Origin: Streptomyces sp. RerS4
GTDB lineage: Bacteria; Actinomycetota; Actinomycetes; Streptomycetales; Streptomycetaceae
Direction: 5' to 3'
Assembly (NCBI RefSeq): GCF_023515955.1
Contig: NZ_CP097322.1
Span: 2,871,001-2,935,000, forward strand
DNA: 64,000 nt
The stretch's first letter is position 1. Every line of letters begins with the position of its first letter. Below, in pieces: positions 35,294 to 47,585 of the stretch. Both the position numbers and the translations under genes were made by a program. The notes under the pieces were generated by a model, which saw nothing but the letters and a program-made list of their open reading frames with translations, was not told the DNA's origin and made no database searches.

Positions 35294-38200
35294 TCAGCCG
35301 TGCGCGCGCAGCAGGCTGCGCATCGTGCGCATCGCCACCGACAGGTTGGCCAGGTCGAAGTCGTCCGAGCCCTGGATCTCGTCCAGGGTCGTCCGGGCCC
35401 GCCCGATGATCGCGGCGTTCTTGTCCTCCCAGGCCTTGAAGCGCTCCGCGGGGGTCGCCTCGCCGTCGCCCACCGCCAACACGTCGGCCGTCAGCGCCGC
35501 GTGCGCCGCGAAGAGGTCCTCACGGATGGACGCGCGGGCCATCGACTGCCAACGGTCCGCGCGCGGCAGCTCGATGATGCGGTCCATCAGCTGGGTGATG
35601 TCCAGGCGGTCGGCGAGGTCGTAGTACACCTCGGCGACGGCCAGCGAGTCGACACCCGTACGGTCCGCGATCGCGACGATGTCCAGCGTCGGGAAGGCCG
35701 ACGAGAACCCGGCGACCTTCGCCGCGAGCTCCTCGGGCACGCCCTCGCCGGTCAGCTCGTCCATGACCGACCGGTACCAGTCCAGGTCCGCGCCGCGCAC
35801 CAGCTTCGGCAGCTCGACCCAGACGCCGGCCACGCGCTCGCCGAACACCTCGACGGTCTCGGTGATCTGGAGCGGCTGCGGCCGGTTGTTGAGCAGCCAG
35901 CGCGTGCCGCGCTCGACCAGGCGCCGCGAGTGCAGCCGCACCCGGGTCTGGACGTCGGCGGCGACCTTGTTGTCGAGGGCCTCGACGGCGTCCCACACCT
36001 CGGCCAGGCCGAAGATCTCGCGGGCCGCGAGCTGCGCCCGGACGATCTCCTCCAGGGAGGCTCCGGTCTCCTCGCGCAGGCGGTGCAGGAACGTCGAACC
36101 ACCGGTGTTGACGGTGTCGTTGACCAGCAGCGTGGTGATGATCTCCCGGCGCAGCGCGTGCCCGTCGATCTGGTCGGGGAACCGCTCGCGCAGGGCCGCC
36201 GGGAAGTAGGCGTGCAGCAGGCGGCGCAGGTACGGGTCGTCCGGCAGACCGGTCGCGATCAGCTCGTCCGCCACGGTGATCTTGGTGTAGGCGAACAGGA
36301 CGGCCAGCTCCGGCTGGGTCAGGCCCTTGCCGTTGTTCAGCAGCTCGCGGATCTGCCGGTCGTTGGGCAGGAACTCCAGCTGGCGGTCGAGCAGTCCGTC
36401 GCGACCCAGGCGCCGCATGAAGCGCTGCTGGGCGTGGAGCAGGCTGGGTGCCTGGGCCGAGCCGTTGGCGAGGGCGACGTTCTGCGCGTAGTTGTTGCGC
36501 AGGACGAGGGTGCCGACCTCGTCGGTCATCTCGGCGAGCAGCTTGTTGCGCTGCTTGACGGTCATGTCGCCGTCGGCGACGACCGCGTTCAGCAGGATCT
36601 TGATGTTCACCTCGTGGTCGGAGGTGTCCACGCCCGCGCTGTTGTCGATGGCGTCGGTGTTGATCTTTCCGCCCTGGCCGCCGGCGCCGGTGCGGGCGAA
36701 CTCGATGCGGCCGAGCTGGGTCAGACCGAGGTTGCCGCCCTCGCCGATGACCTGGGCGCGCACCTCGGAGCCGTTGACGCGGATGGCGTCGTTGGCCTTG
36801 TCGCCGACGTCGGCGTGCGTCTCGGCGGTCGCCTTGACGTACGTGCCGATGCCGCCGTTCCACAGCAGGTCGACGGGGGCCCGCAGGACGGCCTGCATCA
36901 GTTCGGCCGGGGTCATCTTGGTGACGCCCGCCTCGATGCCCAGGGCCGCGCGCATCTGCGCGTTGACCGGGATCGCCTTGGCGCTGCGCGGGTGGATGCC
37001 GCCGCCCGCCGACAGCAGGGCGGTGTCGTAGTCGGCCCAGGAGGAACGCGGCAGGTCGAAGAGGCGGCGGCGCTCCGCGTAGGAGACGGCCGCGTCCGGG
37101 TTGGGGTCGATGAAGATGTGCCGGTGATCGAATGCCGCGACGAGACGGATGTGCTCGGAGAGCAGCATGCCGTTGCCGAAGACGTCACCGGACATGTCGC
37201 CGACGCCGACGACCGTGAAGTCCTGCGTCTGGGTGTCGTGGCCCAGCTCGCGGAAGTGGCGCTTGACCGACTCCCAGGCACCGCGGGCGGTGATGCCCAT
37301 GCCCTTGTGGTCGTAGCCGGCGGAGCCGCCGGAGGCGAAGGCGTCGCCCAGCCAGAAGCCGTAGGACTCGGCGACACCGTTGGCGATGTCGGAGAAGGTC
37401 GCGGTGCCCTTGTCGGCGGCGACGACCAGGTAGGTGTCGTCCTCGTCGTGCCGGACGACGCCCTGCGGCGGGACGACCGCGCCCGCGACCATGTTGTCGG
37501 TGATGTCGAGCAGCGCCGAGATGAAGATCTTGTAGGAGGCGATGCCCTCGGCGAGCCACGCGTCGCGGTCCACCGACGGGTCGGGGAGGTTCTTCGCGAC
37601 GAAGCCGCCCTTGGCGCCGACCGGCACGATGACGGTGTTCTTGACCATCTGCGCCTTGACCAGGCCGAGGATCTCCGTACGGAAGTCCTCGCGGCGGTCG
37701 GACCAGCGCAGGCCACCGCGGGCGACCTTGCCGAAGCGCAGGTGGACGCCCTCGACGCGCGGCGAGTACACCCAGATCTCGAAGGCGGGTCGCGGCGCCG
37801 GCAGGTCCGGGATGGCCTGCGGGTCGAACTTCATCGACACGTACGAGTGCTGCTCGCCCGCGCTGTCCAGCTGGAAGAAGTTGGTGCGCAGGGTCGCCTT
37901 GATGAGGGTGAGGAACGAGCGCAGGATGCGGTCCTCGTCGAGCGAGGCGACCTGGTCCAGGGCCCCGTCCAGCTCCTCCAGCATGGCGTCGACGAGCTCG
38001 GTGCCGGCGGTCTGGCGGACCGGCGACATGCGGGCCTCGAAGAGGGAGACCAGCAGCCGGGTGGTGTGGACGTTGTTGCGGAGGGTGTCCTCCATGTAGT
38101 CCTGGCTGAAGGTGGAGCCGGCCTGGCGCATGTACTTGGCGTACGCGCGCAGGACGACGGCCTGCCGCCAGGTGAGCCCGGCGCCCAGCACCAGGGTGTT

Positions 38201-40261
38201 GAAGTTGTCGTTCTCCGCGGCGCCGGTCCACACGGCCGCGAAGGCCTCCTGGAAGCGCTCGCGGGCGTCGTCGCCGAGGAAGGTCTCCCCGTTGCCTGCG
38301 GTGACGGGCATCCGCAGACCGAAGTCGTAGATCCAGGCACTGACGCGGTCGGTGCGGCGCAGTTCGTACGGGCGCTCGTCGGTGACCTCGACGCCCAGGC
38401 GCTGGAGGACCGGCAGGACGGCGGACAGGGAGACCTGCTCGCCGGTGCGGTAGATCTTGAAGCGGCGCTCGCCGGGGCCCGCGCCGACGGGCTCGTAGAG
38501 GGACAGCGCGAACTCGCGGTCGCTCGCGGAGAGCCGCTCCAGGTGGCACAGGTCGGCGACGGCCGAACGCGGCGAGTGGTCGGCCTTGTAACCCTCGGGG
38601 AAGGACGTGCCGTACTTGCGCAGCAGTTCGGCGGCGCGCTCCTCGCCGAGTTCGGCGATCAGCGCCTCCTGGAAGCCGTCGGCCCAGGAGCGGGCGGCCT
38701 CGACGAGGCGGGCCTCGACGCGCTCGACGTCGGCGTCGGTCAGCTCGGGCAGCTGGGTGCCCTGCGGGACGCGGACGACGAAGTGGATGCGGGAGAGGAC
38801 GGACTCGGTGTTCCAGGCGGTGAAGTCGACGCTGGTGCCGCCGAGCTCCTCCTTCAGGATGTCCATCAGCCGCAGGCGGACGCCGGTGGTGAACCGGTCG
38901 CGCGGCAGGTAGACCAGCGCCGAGTAGTAGCGGCCGTACTCGTCCTGACGCAGGTACAGCCGCAGCCGGCGGCGTTCCTGGAGGTACAGGACGGAGGTGA
39001 CGATCTCGCGGAGCTTGCCGACGGGGGTCTGGAACAGCTCGTCGCGCGGGTAGGTCTCCAGGATCTGGAGGAGGTCGCGGCCGTCGTGGCTGGACGGGGC
39101 GAAGCCCGCCTGCTCCAGCACCTCGGCGACCTTGCGGCGGATCACCGGGACGCGGCGCACGGACTCGGTGTACGCGGCGGAGGAGAACAGGCCGAGGAAG
39201 CGGCGCTCGCCGACGACGTTGCCGTCGGCGTCGAACTTCTTGACGCCGACGTAGTCGAGGTACGAGGGGCGGTGCACGGTGGCGCGGCTGTTGGCCTTGG
39301 TCAGCACCAGCAGGCGGTGCTCGCGGGCCTTGGCGCGTGCGTCGGCCGGGAGCCGGTTGAAGGACGGCGAGACGGGGTGCGCGTCCTCCTGGCCGGTGTG
39401 CACCGGGTCGGAGCGCAGGATGCCGAGGCCGGTGCCGGGCACGGCGGCGAGGGCGTCACCGTCGACGAGGTTGTACTCGCGGTAGCCGATGAACGTGAAG
39501 TGGTCGTCGGCGAGCCAGCGCAGCAGCTCGCGGGCCTCTTCGAGCTCGTACTCGCGCAGGTCGGGCGCGGTGGGCTCGTTCGGCAGCTCGTCGGCGATGC
39601 GCAGCGCGGCGTCGCGCATCTTCTCCCAGTCCTCGACGGACTCGCGGACGTCGGACAGGACGCGCAGCAGGTCTCCGGTGATCTGCTTGAGGTCGGCCTT
39701 GTCGGTCTCGCGGTCGATCTCGACGTGGATCCAAGACTCGACGAGGGAGTCGTGGGGGCGCGTGGTCTTGGGGCCGTGGGCCTCGCAGTCGGGGCCGAGG
39801 ATCTCGATGAGCCGACCGGTGACGTCGCGGCGGACGACGACCTGCGGGTGGATCACCAGATGGATCCCGCGACCCTGGCGGGACAGCTCGTTGGTCACGG
39901 AGTCGACGAGGAAGGGCATGTCGTCGGTGACGACCTCCACGACGGAGTGACTGGAGGTCCAGCCGTTCTCCTCGACCGTGGGGGTGTGCACGCGGACGTT
40001 CGCGGTGCCCTGCGGACGGGTCTCGGCGAGCCGGTAGTGGGAGAGTGCCGCGCCGAAGACGTCGACCGGGTCCCGGTCGAGGAGGTCCTCCGGTGCGGTG
40101 TGCAGGTAGTAGCGCTGGAGGTAGGAGAGCGTCGTGTCCCGGTCGGGACGCTCCCCTTGCTCGGACCCAGTCGGAAGTAGCCCCCCGGCCGGGCTGTTCT
40201 CAGCTACCCGTGCCGCCCGCGCGAGCAGCTCGGCCTTTGCTTCGTCCAGCTTGGTCTGCAT
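35294..40261 (-). CDS. NAD-specific glutamate dehydrogenase, ~180-kDa class
   Basis: 1655 residues, the usual size for the large (L_180) actinobacterial NAD-glutamate dehydrogenases. The N-terminal ~700 residues contain ACT-like regulatory segments (VEVVTDDMPFLVDSVTNELSR). The catalytic core is central (FGKVARGGLRWSDRREDFRTE, VPVGAKGGFVAKNLPDP, GVGDMSGDVFGNGMLLS, RVNGSEVRAQVIGEGGNLGLT), and a long helical C-terminal domain follows. It oxidises glutamate to 2-oxoglutarate and ammonia with NAD, a catabolic role. The ATG is preceded by GAGG. Monocistronic between its own promoter region and a shared terminator. The 1626-residue ORF on the other strand is an artefact of codon bias. Confidence 0.97.
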   Translation of the reverse strand: MQTKLDEAKAELLARAARVAENSPAGGLLPTGSEQGERPDRDTTLSYLQRYYLHTAPEDLLDRDPVDVFGAALSHYRLAETRPQGTANVRVHTPTVEENGWTSSHSVVEVVTDDMPFLVDSVTNELSRQGRGIHLVIHPQVVVRRDVTGRLIEILGPDCEAHGPKTTRPHDSLVESWIHVEIDRETDKADLKQITGDLLRVLSDVRESVEDWEKMRDAALRIADELPNEPTAPDLREYELEEARELLRWLADDHFTFIGYREYNLVDGDALAAVPGTGLGILRSDPVHTGQEDAHPVSPSFNRLPADARAKAREHRLLVLTKANSRATVHRPSYLDYVGVKKFDADGNVVGERRFLGLFSSAAYTESVRRVPVIRRKVAEVLEQAGFAPSSHDGRDLLQILETYPRDELFQTPVGKLREIVTSVLYLQERRRLRLYLRQDEYGRYYSALVYLPRDRFTTGVRLRLMDILKEELGGTSVDFTAWNTESVLSRIHFVVRVPQGTQLPELTDADVERVEARLVEAARSWADGFQEALIAELGEERAAELLRKYGTSFPEGYKADHSPRSAVADLCHLERLSASDREFALSLYEPVGAGPGERRFKIYRTGEQVSLSAVLPVLQRLGVEVTDERPYELRRTDRVSAWIYDFGLRMPVTAGNGETFLGDDARERFQEAFAAVWTGAAENDNFNTLVLGAGLTWRQAVVLRAYAKYMRQAGSTFSQDYMEDTLRNNVHTTRLLVSLFEARMSPVRQTAGTELVDAMLEELDGALDQVASLDEDRILRSFLTLIKATLRTNFFQLDSAGEQHSYVSMKFDPQAIPDLPAPRPAFEIWVYSPRVEGVHLRFGKVARGGLRWSDRREDFRTEILGLVKAQMVKNTVIVPVGAKGGFVAKNLPDPSVDRDAWLAEGIASYKIFISALLDITDNMVAGAVVPPQGVVRHDEDDTYLVVAADKGTATFSDIANGVAESYGFWLGDAFASGGSAGYDHKGMGITARGAWESVKRHFRELGHDTQTQDFTVVGVGDMSGDVFGNGMLLSEHIRLVAAFDHRHIFIDPNPDAAVSYAERRRLFDLPRSSWADYDTALLSAGGGIHPRSAKAIPVNAQMRAALGIEAGVTKMTPAELMQAVLRAPVDLLWNGGIGTYVKATAETHADVGDKANDAIRVNGSEVRAQVIGEGGNLGLTQLGRIEFARTGAGGQGGKINTDAIDNSAGVDTSDHEVNIKILLNAVVADGDMTVKQRNKLLAEMTDEVGTLVLRNNYAQNVALANGSAQAPSLLHAQQRFMRRLGRDGLLDRQLEFLPNDRQIRELLNNGKGLTQPELAVLFAYTKITVADELIATGLPDDPYLRRLLHAYFPAALRERFPDQIDGHALRREIITTLLVNDTVNTGGSTFLHRLREETGASLEEIVRAQLAAREIFGLAEVWDAVEALDNKVAADVQTRVRLHSRRLVERGTRWLLNNRPQPLQITETVEVFGERVAGVWVELPKLVRGADLDWYRSVMDELTGEGVPEELAAKVAGFSSAFPTLDIVAIADRTGVDSLAVAEVYYDLADRLDITQLMDRIIELPRADRWQSMARASIREDLFAAHAALTADVLAVGDGEATPAERFKAWEDKNAAIIGRARTTLDEIQGSDDFDLANLSVAMRTMRSLLRAHG

Positions 40262-40624
40262 GTCCTCTGGCTCCTGTCGCGCGCCATTGCGTGACGTAGG
40301 TAGGAAGGGAAGGGCGCGGTCCCGCGATGAGGCGGAGTGTCCGTCCGGATTCGGGATCGACGCCGTACCGCCGTGAAGCCGACCGGGAGGGTTTCGGCCA
40401 GGTGAGGCAGGAGGTCCCGGTGGCAGGAATCAGCGAGGGCCCGGCCACGGTCGTGCGCCGGGCGCGGTCGGGGGCATCGATGCCGCCGGTGACTATCGCG
40501 CTGATCACGGGTACCAGGCTAGCCCCAGTCCCCATCTGTGTGTGTACAAATCCGGGGCCGGAACTTTGACACTCTGGACAGCGACGCGGGCGACCCGGCA
40601 TGCCAAGGTCACCCGCGCCATGCG
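40262..40624. other. Intergenic region upstream of glutamate dehydrogenase
   Basis: No gene seen. On the minus strand GGGGCTAGCCTGGTACC near 40515-40531 contains a -10-like TAGCCT and is the best promoter candidate for the dehydrogenase, giving a ~250-base leader. TGTGTGTGTACAAA is adjacent. The end nearest the HAD gene holds its terminator. Confidence 0.5.
40585..40617 (-). terminator. Terminator region after the HAD hydrolase gene
   Basis: CGCGGGCGACC (40585-40595) pairs with GGTCACCCGCG (40607-40617), one G-T pair, 11-base loop; it begins eight bases after the HAD stop on the minus strand. Confidence 0.6.
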
Positions 40625-41290
40625 CTATTCGGACAGCCCGCGAGCTGTGGCGACCGCCTCCGCCAGGGTGTCGACGACGGGAACTCCGGCCGATTCCAGA
40701 CTTGCGCGGCTGTGCGAGCCACCGGTGTACAGGACGGCCCGCGCGCCCACGTGCGCGGCGGCGAGCGCGTCGTCCACGGCGTCTCCGATGACGACCGTAC
40801 GGGTGGCGGTCACACCGAAGGGCTCGATGGCGGCCAAATGGCGTACGAGGTGCCCCGCCTTGGAGGTGTGCGAGGGCCCGGTGCGCCCGTCGACGCGCAG
40901 GAAGTGCACGTCGATGCCGTGGGCGCTCACGAGCGGTATGAGCCTGTCGTGGGGCGCGAGGGACAGCAGGGACTGCGTGAGTCCCTCGCCCTGCCAGTCG
41001 CGCAGCAGCTCCCGGGCCCCCTCGGTGAGATCGGCGCCCTCGGCGGCGACCCAGTAGTGGCGGTGGAAGGCCTCGTCCATGACCAGCCACTCGGCGTCGG
41101 TCGGCAGGCGGCCCATGAGGCGCTCGTAGAACTTCGGGACGGGGACGACGTACAGGTCGCGGTACGTCTCCAGGGTGATCGGCGGGAAGCCGAGTTCGGC
41201 GAAGCTCGCGTTCGTCGCGGTGATCACCGCGTCGATGTCGTGCAGCAGGGTGCCGTTCCAGTCCCAGACCAGGTGATTCGTGTGCCTCAT
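40625..41290 (-). CDS. HAD-superfamily hydrolase (phosphatase-like)
   Basis: 221 residues. HAD motif I DWNGTLLHD (the nucleophile Asp and the second Asp replaced by Asn: D-W-N), motif II region LSLAPHDRL, Lys in TSKAGHL, and motif III/IV VVIGDAVDDALAA. The DxN variant, in place of DxD, is seen in several actinobacterial HAD phosphatases, so activity may be reduced or altered; substrate unknown. ATG 41290 overlaps the stop of the DUF6912 gene by four bases. Confidence 0.88.
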   Translation of the reverse strand: MRHTNHLVWDWNGTLLHDIDAVITATNASFAELGFPPITLETYRDLYVVPVPKFYERLMGRLPTDAEWLVMDEAFHRHYWVAAEGADLTEGARELLRDWQGEGLTQSLLSLAPHDRLIPLVSAHGIDVHFLRVDGRTGPSHTSKAGHLVRHLAAIEPFGVTATRTVVIGDAVDDALAAAHVGARAVLYTGGSHSRASLESAGVPVVDTLAEAVATARGLSE

Positions 41291-41787
41291 GCCAGCAGCC
41301 CCGGGATCTCCTGGACGCCGAACCAGAGCAGCTCGTGGTCGTCGGCGCCGTCGACGGTGAAGCGGGCGTCGTCGTCCCCGGCGTCGGAGGCGGCGACCGC
41401 TGCGGCGGCGGCCGCGACGTCCTCGCGGGCGTCGTCGGCGTCCACGTGCACGGAGGCGGCCACGGTGAGGCGTACGGGGGCGGCGAGGACGACCTGGCCG
41501 AGGGCGGCCTCGTCGGTGCCCGGGGCGGCGGTGGCGGCCTTGTCGTCCACGTCGACGGCGACGACGACCCGCTTGCGGGGGGCGGCCGCGTCCTCGGCGA
41601 GCAGGCGCAGGGAGGCGGTGGCGGCGCGGCCCAGGGCGGCGTACTCCAGCTCCTCGACGTCGTCGGAGACGTACCACTCGCGCAGCCCGGGGGTGACGGC
41701 GTAGGCGCGCAGCGGTGCGGGACCCAGCTCGCCCGCCTTGTGCGCCTCGGCGAGCCCGCGGAGTGTGAGAGGGACGTAAACGCGCAT
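41287..41787 (-). CDS. DUF6912-family protein
   Basis: 166 residues starting MRVYVPLTLRGLAEAHKAGEL. An alpha/beta pattern (REWYVSDDVEELEYAALGRAATASLRLLAED, KRVVVAVDVDD, ending HELLWFGVQEIPGLLA) is typical of the actinobacterial DUF6912 family, which has no known activity. The gene is translationally coupled (ATGA) to the downstream HAD hydrolase, a frequently seen pairing, so the two may act together. The open frame upstream of the ATG is low-complexity. Confidence 0.75.
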   Translation of the reverse strand: MRVYVPLTLRGLAEAHKAGELGPAPLRAYAVTPGLREWYVSDDVEELEYAALGRAATASLRLLAEDAAAPRKRVVVAVDVDDKAATAAPGTDEAALGQVVLAAPVRLTVAASVHVDADDAREDVAAAAAAVAASDAGDDDARFTVDGADDHELLWFGVQEIPGLLA

Positions 41788-42219
41788 GGCCGGCTGCTTT
41801 CGGTAGTCGAAGAACGCCCCCAGGATACGACCGCCCCCGGCCCCACCCCCATGCCCCGGCCCACCGCGCCCCACATCGGCGCGCCCGTCAGGGCGACGCC
41901 CCCACACCCCTTGGCCCGACGAGCCCCCGCACGGCCCCGCCACCCCCGGCGCCCCCGTCGTCCGGCGCGCCCGTCAGGGTGACGCTCCGGTACCCCTTCG
42001 GGCCTACGGGGCGTCGCGCGGGGCCGTCCACCCGGGGCCTCGGCTGCGGTCGGCGGCGGCTCGGGGTGGGGCGGCGGTCATTCGAATAGGTGAACCGCGG
42101 TCGCGGTCGGCGCCGCGCGGCCGGGCGGTTGCGGAGTGTGTTCGGGCGGCCGTAGAAAGCCCACATCAAGTTACCGCCCGGTACCCACCGCCGGGCCCGG
42201 CCCGCACGGGGGAACCGCC
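41788..42219. other. Divergent intergenic region with 17-bp direct repeat
   Basis: No gene is supported. CGGCGCGCCCGTCAGGG occurs exactly at 41877-41893 and 41963-41979, with looser similarity continuing for ~25 bases (GACGCYCC...ACCCCTT). The region is otherwise C-rich. CATTCGAATAGGTGAA near 42080 is an AT-richer patch that may hold the promoter of the Rv3235-like gene. Confidence 0.5.
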
Positions 42220-42708
42220 ATGGACACCCACACCACCCGCGCCACGCTCGACGGCGAGGGCCGCCGCGCCCGGCCCGGCGCCCCGGGCCGCACCCGCCCG
42301 GCCGGACGCCGCGACTCCCGGCGGCCGGGCGCCGCCGCCCCGCGCCCGGAGCGGCGTCCGACCGCCGCCCCGCACGACTGGTTCGCCCGACGGCTCCTCG
42401 CGGTGCTCAGCGGCCAACGGCCGGTCCATTCGCTGCTCGGCCTCACGGTGGGCGAGGCGTACGAGCAACTGGCCGGCCTCGCCCCCACCGGCCCCCTGCG
42501 CGAGCGCCTGCGACCGGTGCTGCGCCACTGCGGCCGCTTCCACCCGGGTCCGGGCGTCATCGAGGCCTTCGCCCGCATCGCGACGGGCGACCGCGTCTCC
42601 GCGATGGCCTTCCGCCTCGAACAGGGCCCCGACCTGCGCTGGCGCTGCGCGGCCATCGAAATCCACCCGCCACGCCTGACGCCCACCCGCCTGACGCCCA
42701 CCCCGTGA
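42220..42708 (+). CDS. Rv3235-family protein
   Basis: 162 residues. The N-terminal ~50 are Arg/Pro/Ala-rich and disordered. The folded part (DWFARRLLAVLSGQRPVHSLLGLTVGEAYEQLAGL, FHPGPGVIEAFARIATGDRVSAMAFRLEQ, RWRCAAIEI) matches the Rv3235 family, small proteins found near secA in actinobacteria. Function unknown; its convergent position next to secA is conserved in mycobacteria too. GGGGGAA precedes ATG 42220. Confidence 0.78.
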   Translation: MDTHTTRATLDGEGRRARPGAPGRTRPAGRRDSRRPGAAAPRPERRPTAAPHDWFARRLLAVLSGQRPVHSLLGLTVGEAYEQLAGLAPTGPLRERLRPVLRHCGRFHPGPGVIEAFARIATGDRVSAMAFRLEQGPDLRWRCAAIEIHPPRLTPTRLTPTP

Positions 42709-42743
42709 CGACCCCGTCACCACCCCGCGCCCGGAAACGACGC

Positions 42744-42779
42744 GGCCGGGGCCGGACACCTCGGTGTCCGGCCCCGGCC
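42744..42779. terminator. Bidirectional terminator between Rv3235-like gene and secA
   Basis: Perfect 17-bp stem GGCCGGGGCCGGACACC / GGTGTCCGGCCCCGGCC with a 2-base loop, between convergent genes. Confidence 0.92.
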
Positions 42780-42801
42780 GACGCTCACGAGCCCGATGGG
42801 G

Positions 42802-45591
<2,790 letters not shown>

Positions 45592-45817
45592 CGAGGTATG
45601 TCTCCTTGCCGGTCGGGCCTGGGCACTTTACGTAGCCGGGCACGGCAGGTGGGCCCCACCGCAACGGCCATCGTAAGCGAGGACGTGGTCGCGTCGGGAG
45701 GTCCGCCGTGTCCGCAGGGCACGGGCGCCCGGAATGAGAACGTACGAGAGACCCATTGGGTGCCGGTGTGAGCGAAAACCCCTCGCCCGGGTTACCCGGC
45801 GCCGCCACAATCCCTTC

Positions 45818-46408
45818 ATGGAACCCGTCACGCTGACCACCGAACGGCTGTCCCTGAGCCCCTTCGCCCCCTCCGACGCCGAAGAGGTGTACGCCGCCTG
45901 CCAGGACCCGGACATCCAACGCTGGACCATGGTTCCCTCCCCCTACGAGCGCGCGCACGCCGACAGCTTCGTGGGCGAGCTGGTGCCGGGCCACTGGCGC
46001 GACGACACCGGCTACTCCTTCGCCGTCCGCCTCGGCCCCGGCGGGCCGCTGGTCGCCGCCGTCGGTGTCCACGTGCTCCAGGCCTTCGGGACCAACTCTT
46101 ACGAGATCGGCTACTGGGGGACCAAGGAGCACCGCGGGCGCGGCTACACGACCGAGGCCGTCACCGCCGTCGCCCGCTGGGCCTTCACCGACCTGGGCGT
46201 CGTACGCCTGGAATGGCGCGCCGAGGTCGGCAACGCCGGCTCCCGGGCCGTAGCCGAGAAGGCCGGGTTCCGCGTCGAGGGCACCCTGCGGGCCTCCCTG
46301 CACCGCGCCGACACCGTGCGGGACGCCTGGGTGGGCGCACTGCTCCCCTCCGACCTCGGCCTGCCCTCCCGGCTGCCGTACCTGCCCGCTGTCAGTGGGC
46401 CCGCCTAG
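45818..46408 (+). CDS. GNAT-family (RimJ/RimL-like) N-acetyltransferase
   Basis: 196 residues with MEPVTLTTERLSLSPFAPSD at the start, the acetyl-CoA loop EHRGRGYTTEAV, and NAGSRAVAEKAGFRVEG. It resembles the ribosomal-protein-alanine acetyltransferase class; substrate unknown. It has no ribosome site, so it may be leaderless. It is followed nine bases later by the glycosylase gene, probably one transcript. Confidence 0.85.
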   Translation: MEPVTLTTERLSLSPFAPSDAEEVYAACQDPDIQRWTMVPSPYERAHADSFVGELVPGHWRDDTGYSFAVRLGPGGPLVAAVGVHVLQAFGTNSYEIGYWGTKEHRGRGYTTEAVTAVARWAFTDLGVVRLEWRAEVGNAGSRAVAEKAGFRVEGTLRASLHRADTVRDAWVGALLPSDLGLPSRLPYLPAVSGPA

Positions 46409-46417
46409 GCTCGCGGC

Positions 46418-47578
46418 ATGACCATGATCTCGCTGTCCGCCGACGAAGCCCGCCGGATCGCCCTGCGCGCCCAGGGGTTCCTCGGCGCGCCCGACCGCCG
46501 GGGCGGGGTCCGGGGGGTGCTGCGCCGGCTGGGCGCCGTGCAGCTCGACACGATCTCCGTCCTGGCGCGCTCGCACGAGCTGATCCCGTACGCGCGCCTG
46601 GGCGCGGTCGGCCGGGACACGGTGGAGGAGGCCTACTGGAGCGACGGCCACGCCTTCGAGTACTGGTCGCACGCGGCGTGCGTCCTGCCGATCGAGGAGT
46701 GGCCGCACTTCGCGTTCCGCCGCCGGGCCCGGCGGGCGCGCGGCCACCGCTGGCACGTGCTCCAGGACAAGGAGCGCTCGACGCGGGCGGTCCTGGACCG
46801 GCTGAAGGCCGACGGCCCGCTGACCTCCACGGAGCTGGGCGGCGCGAAGAACGGCGGCGAGTGGTTCGAGTGGTCCGAGAGCAAGATCGCGGTGGAGTGG
46901 CTGCTCGACACCGGTGAGGTGATCTGCTCGCGGCGGCGCGGCTGGAAGCGCGTCTACGACCTACCCGAGCGGGTCGTCCCCGACGCCCTGCTCCACGACG
47001 AGATCGACGACCGCGAGTGCCTGCGCCGGCTGGTCGCGCTGGCGGGGCGGTCGCTGGGGGTGGGCACCCGCGCCGACATCGCCGACTACCACCGTCTCAA
47101 GGGCGAGGAGTTCGACGCGGTGGTCGAGGACGCCGGCCTCGTGCCGGTGGAGGTCGAGGGCTGGGGCAAGCCCGCCTGGGCCGACCCCGCCGCGCTGGCC
47201 ACGGAGCCCCGGGGCCGCCACCGCACCACCCTGCTGTCCCCGTTCGACTCGCTGGTGTGGGACCGCCCCCGCACCGAGCGGATCTTCGACTTCACGCACC
47301 GGCTGGAGGCGTACGTCCCCAAGCCGAAGCGGATACACGGCTACTTCGCGATGCCGCTGCTGGCGGGCGGCCGGCTCCAGGGCCGCGTCGACCCGGCCCG
47401 CGAGGGCCGCACCCTCGTCGCCCGGCAGCTCTCCCTGACCTCCCCGAAGGCCGCCGCCCCGATGGCGCGGGCCCTGCGGGAGGCCGCGGAGTGGGTGGGC
47501 TGCGACGCGGTGCGCTTGGAGCGCGCCGGCACCCCCGCGGAGGCGGCCGCCGTCACGGCGGAACTGGCCGCCCTTTAA
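46418..47578 (+). CDS. Winged-helix DNA glycosylase, YcaQ/AlkX-like
   Basis: 386 residues of the HTH_42 (DUF1006) family. The catalytic motif is Gln-x-Asp in GAVQLDTISVLARSHELIP, matching the YcaQ type (QxD), not the AlkZ type (QxQ) that guards azinomycin producers. Further family blocks: YEYWSHAACVLPIEEWP-like EYWSHAACVLPIEEWPHFAF, LLDTGEVICSRRRGWKRVYDLPERV, TLLSPFDSLVWDRPRTERIFDF, YVPKPKRIHGYFAMPLL. E. coli YcaQ unhooks DNA interstrand crosslinks by base excision; the same role is inferred here. Confidence 0.88.
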   Translation: MTMISLSADEARRIALRAQGFLGAPDRRGGVRGVLRRLGAVQLDTISVLARSHELIPYARLGAVGRDTVEEAYWSDGHAFEYWSHAACVLPIEEWPHFAFRRRARRARGHRWHVLQDKERSTRAVLDRLKADGPLTSTELGGAKNGGEWFEWSESKIAVEWLLDTGEVICSRRRGWKRVYDLPERVVPDALLHDEIDDRECLRRLVALAGRSLGVGTRADIADYHRLKGEEFDAVVEDAGLVPVEVEGWGKPAWADPAALATEPRGRHRTTLLSPFDSLVWDRPRTERIFDFTHRLEAYVPKPKRIHGYFAMPLLAGGRLQGRVDPAREGRTLVARQLSLTSPKAAAPMARALREAAEWVGCDAVRLERAGTPAEAAAVTAELAAL

Positions 47579-47585
47579 GGGGTTC

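Noticed and set aside
35300..40180. 1626-codon open frame antisense to NAD-glutamate dehydrogenase
   Set aside because: It mirrors the real gene's GC-rich third positions; composition is Gly/Val/Asp/Arg-rich with no recognisable domain, and the minus-strand frame has full catalytic motifs.
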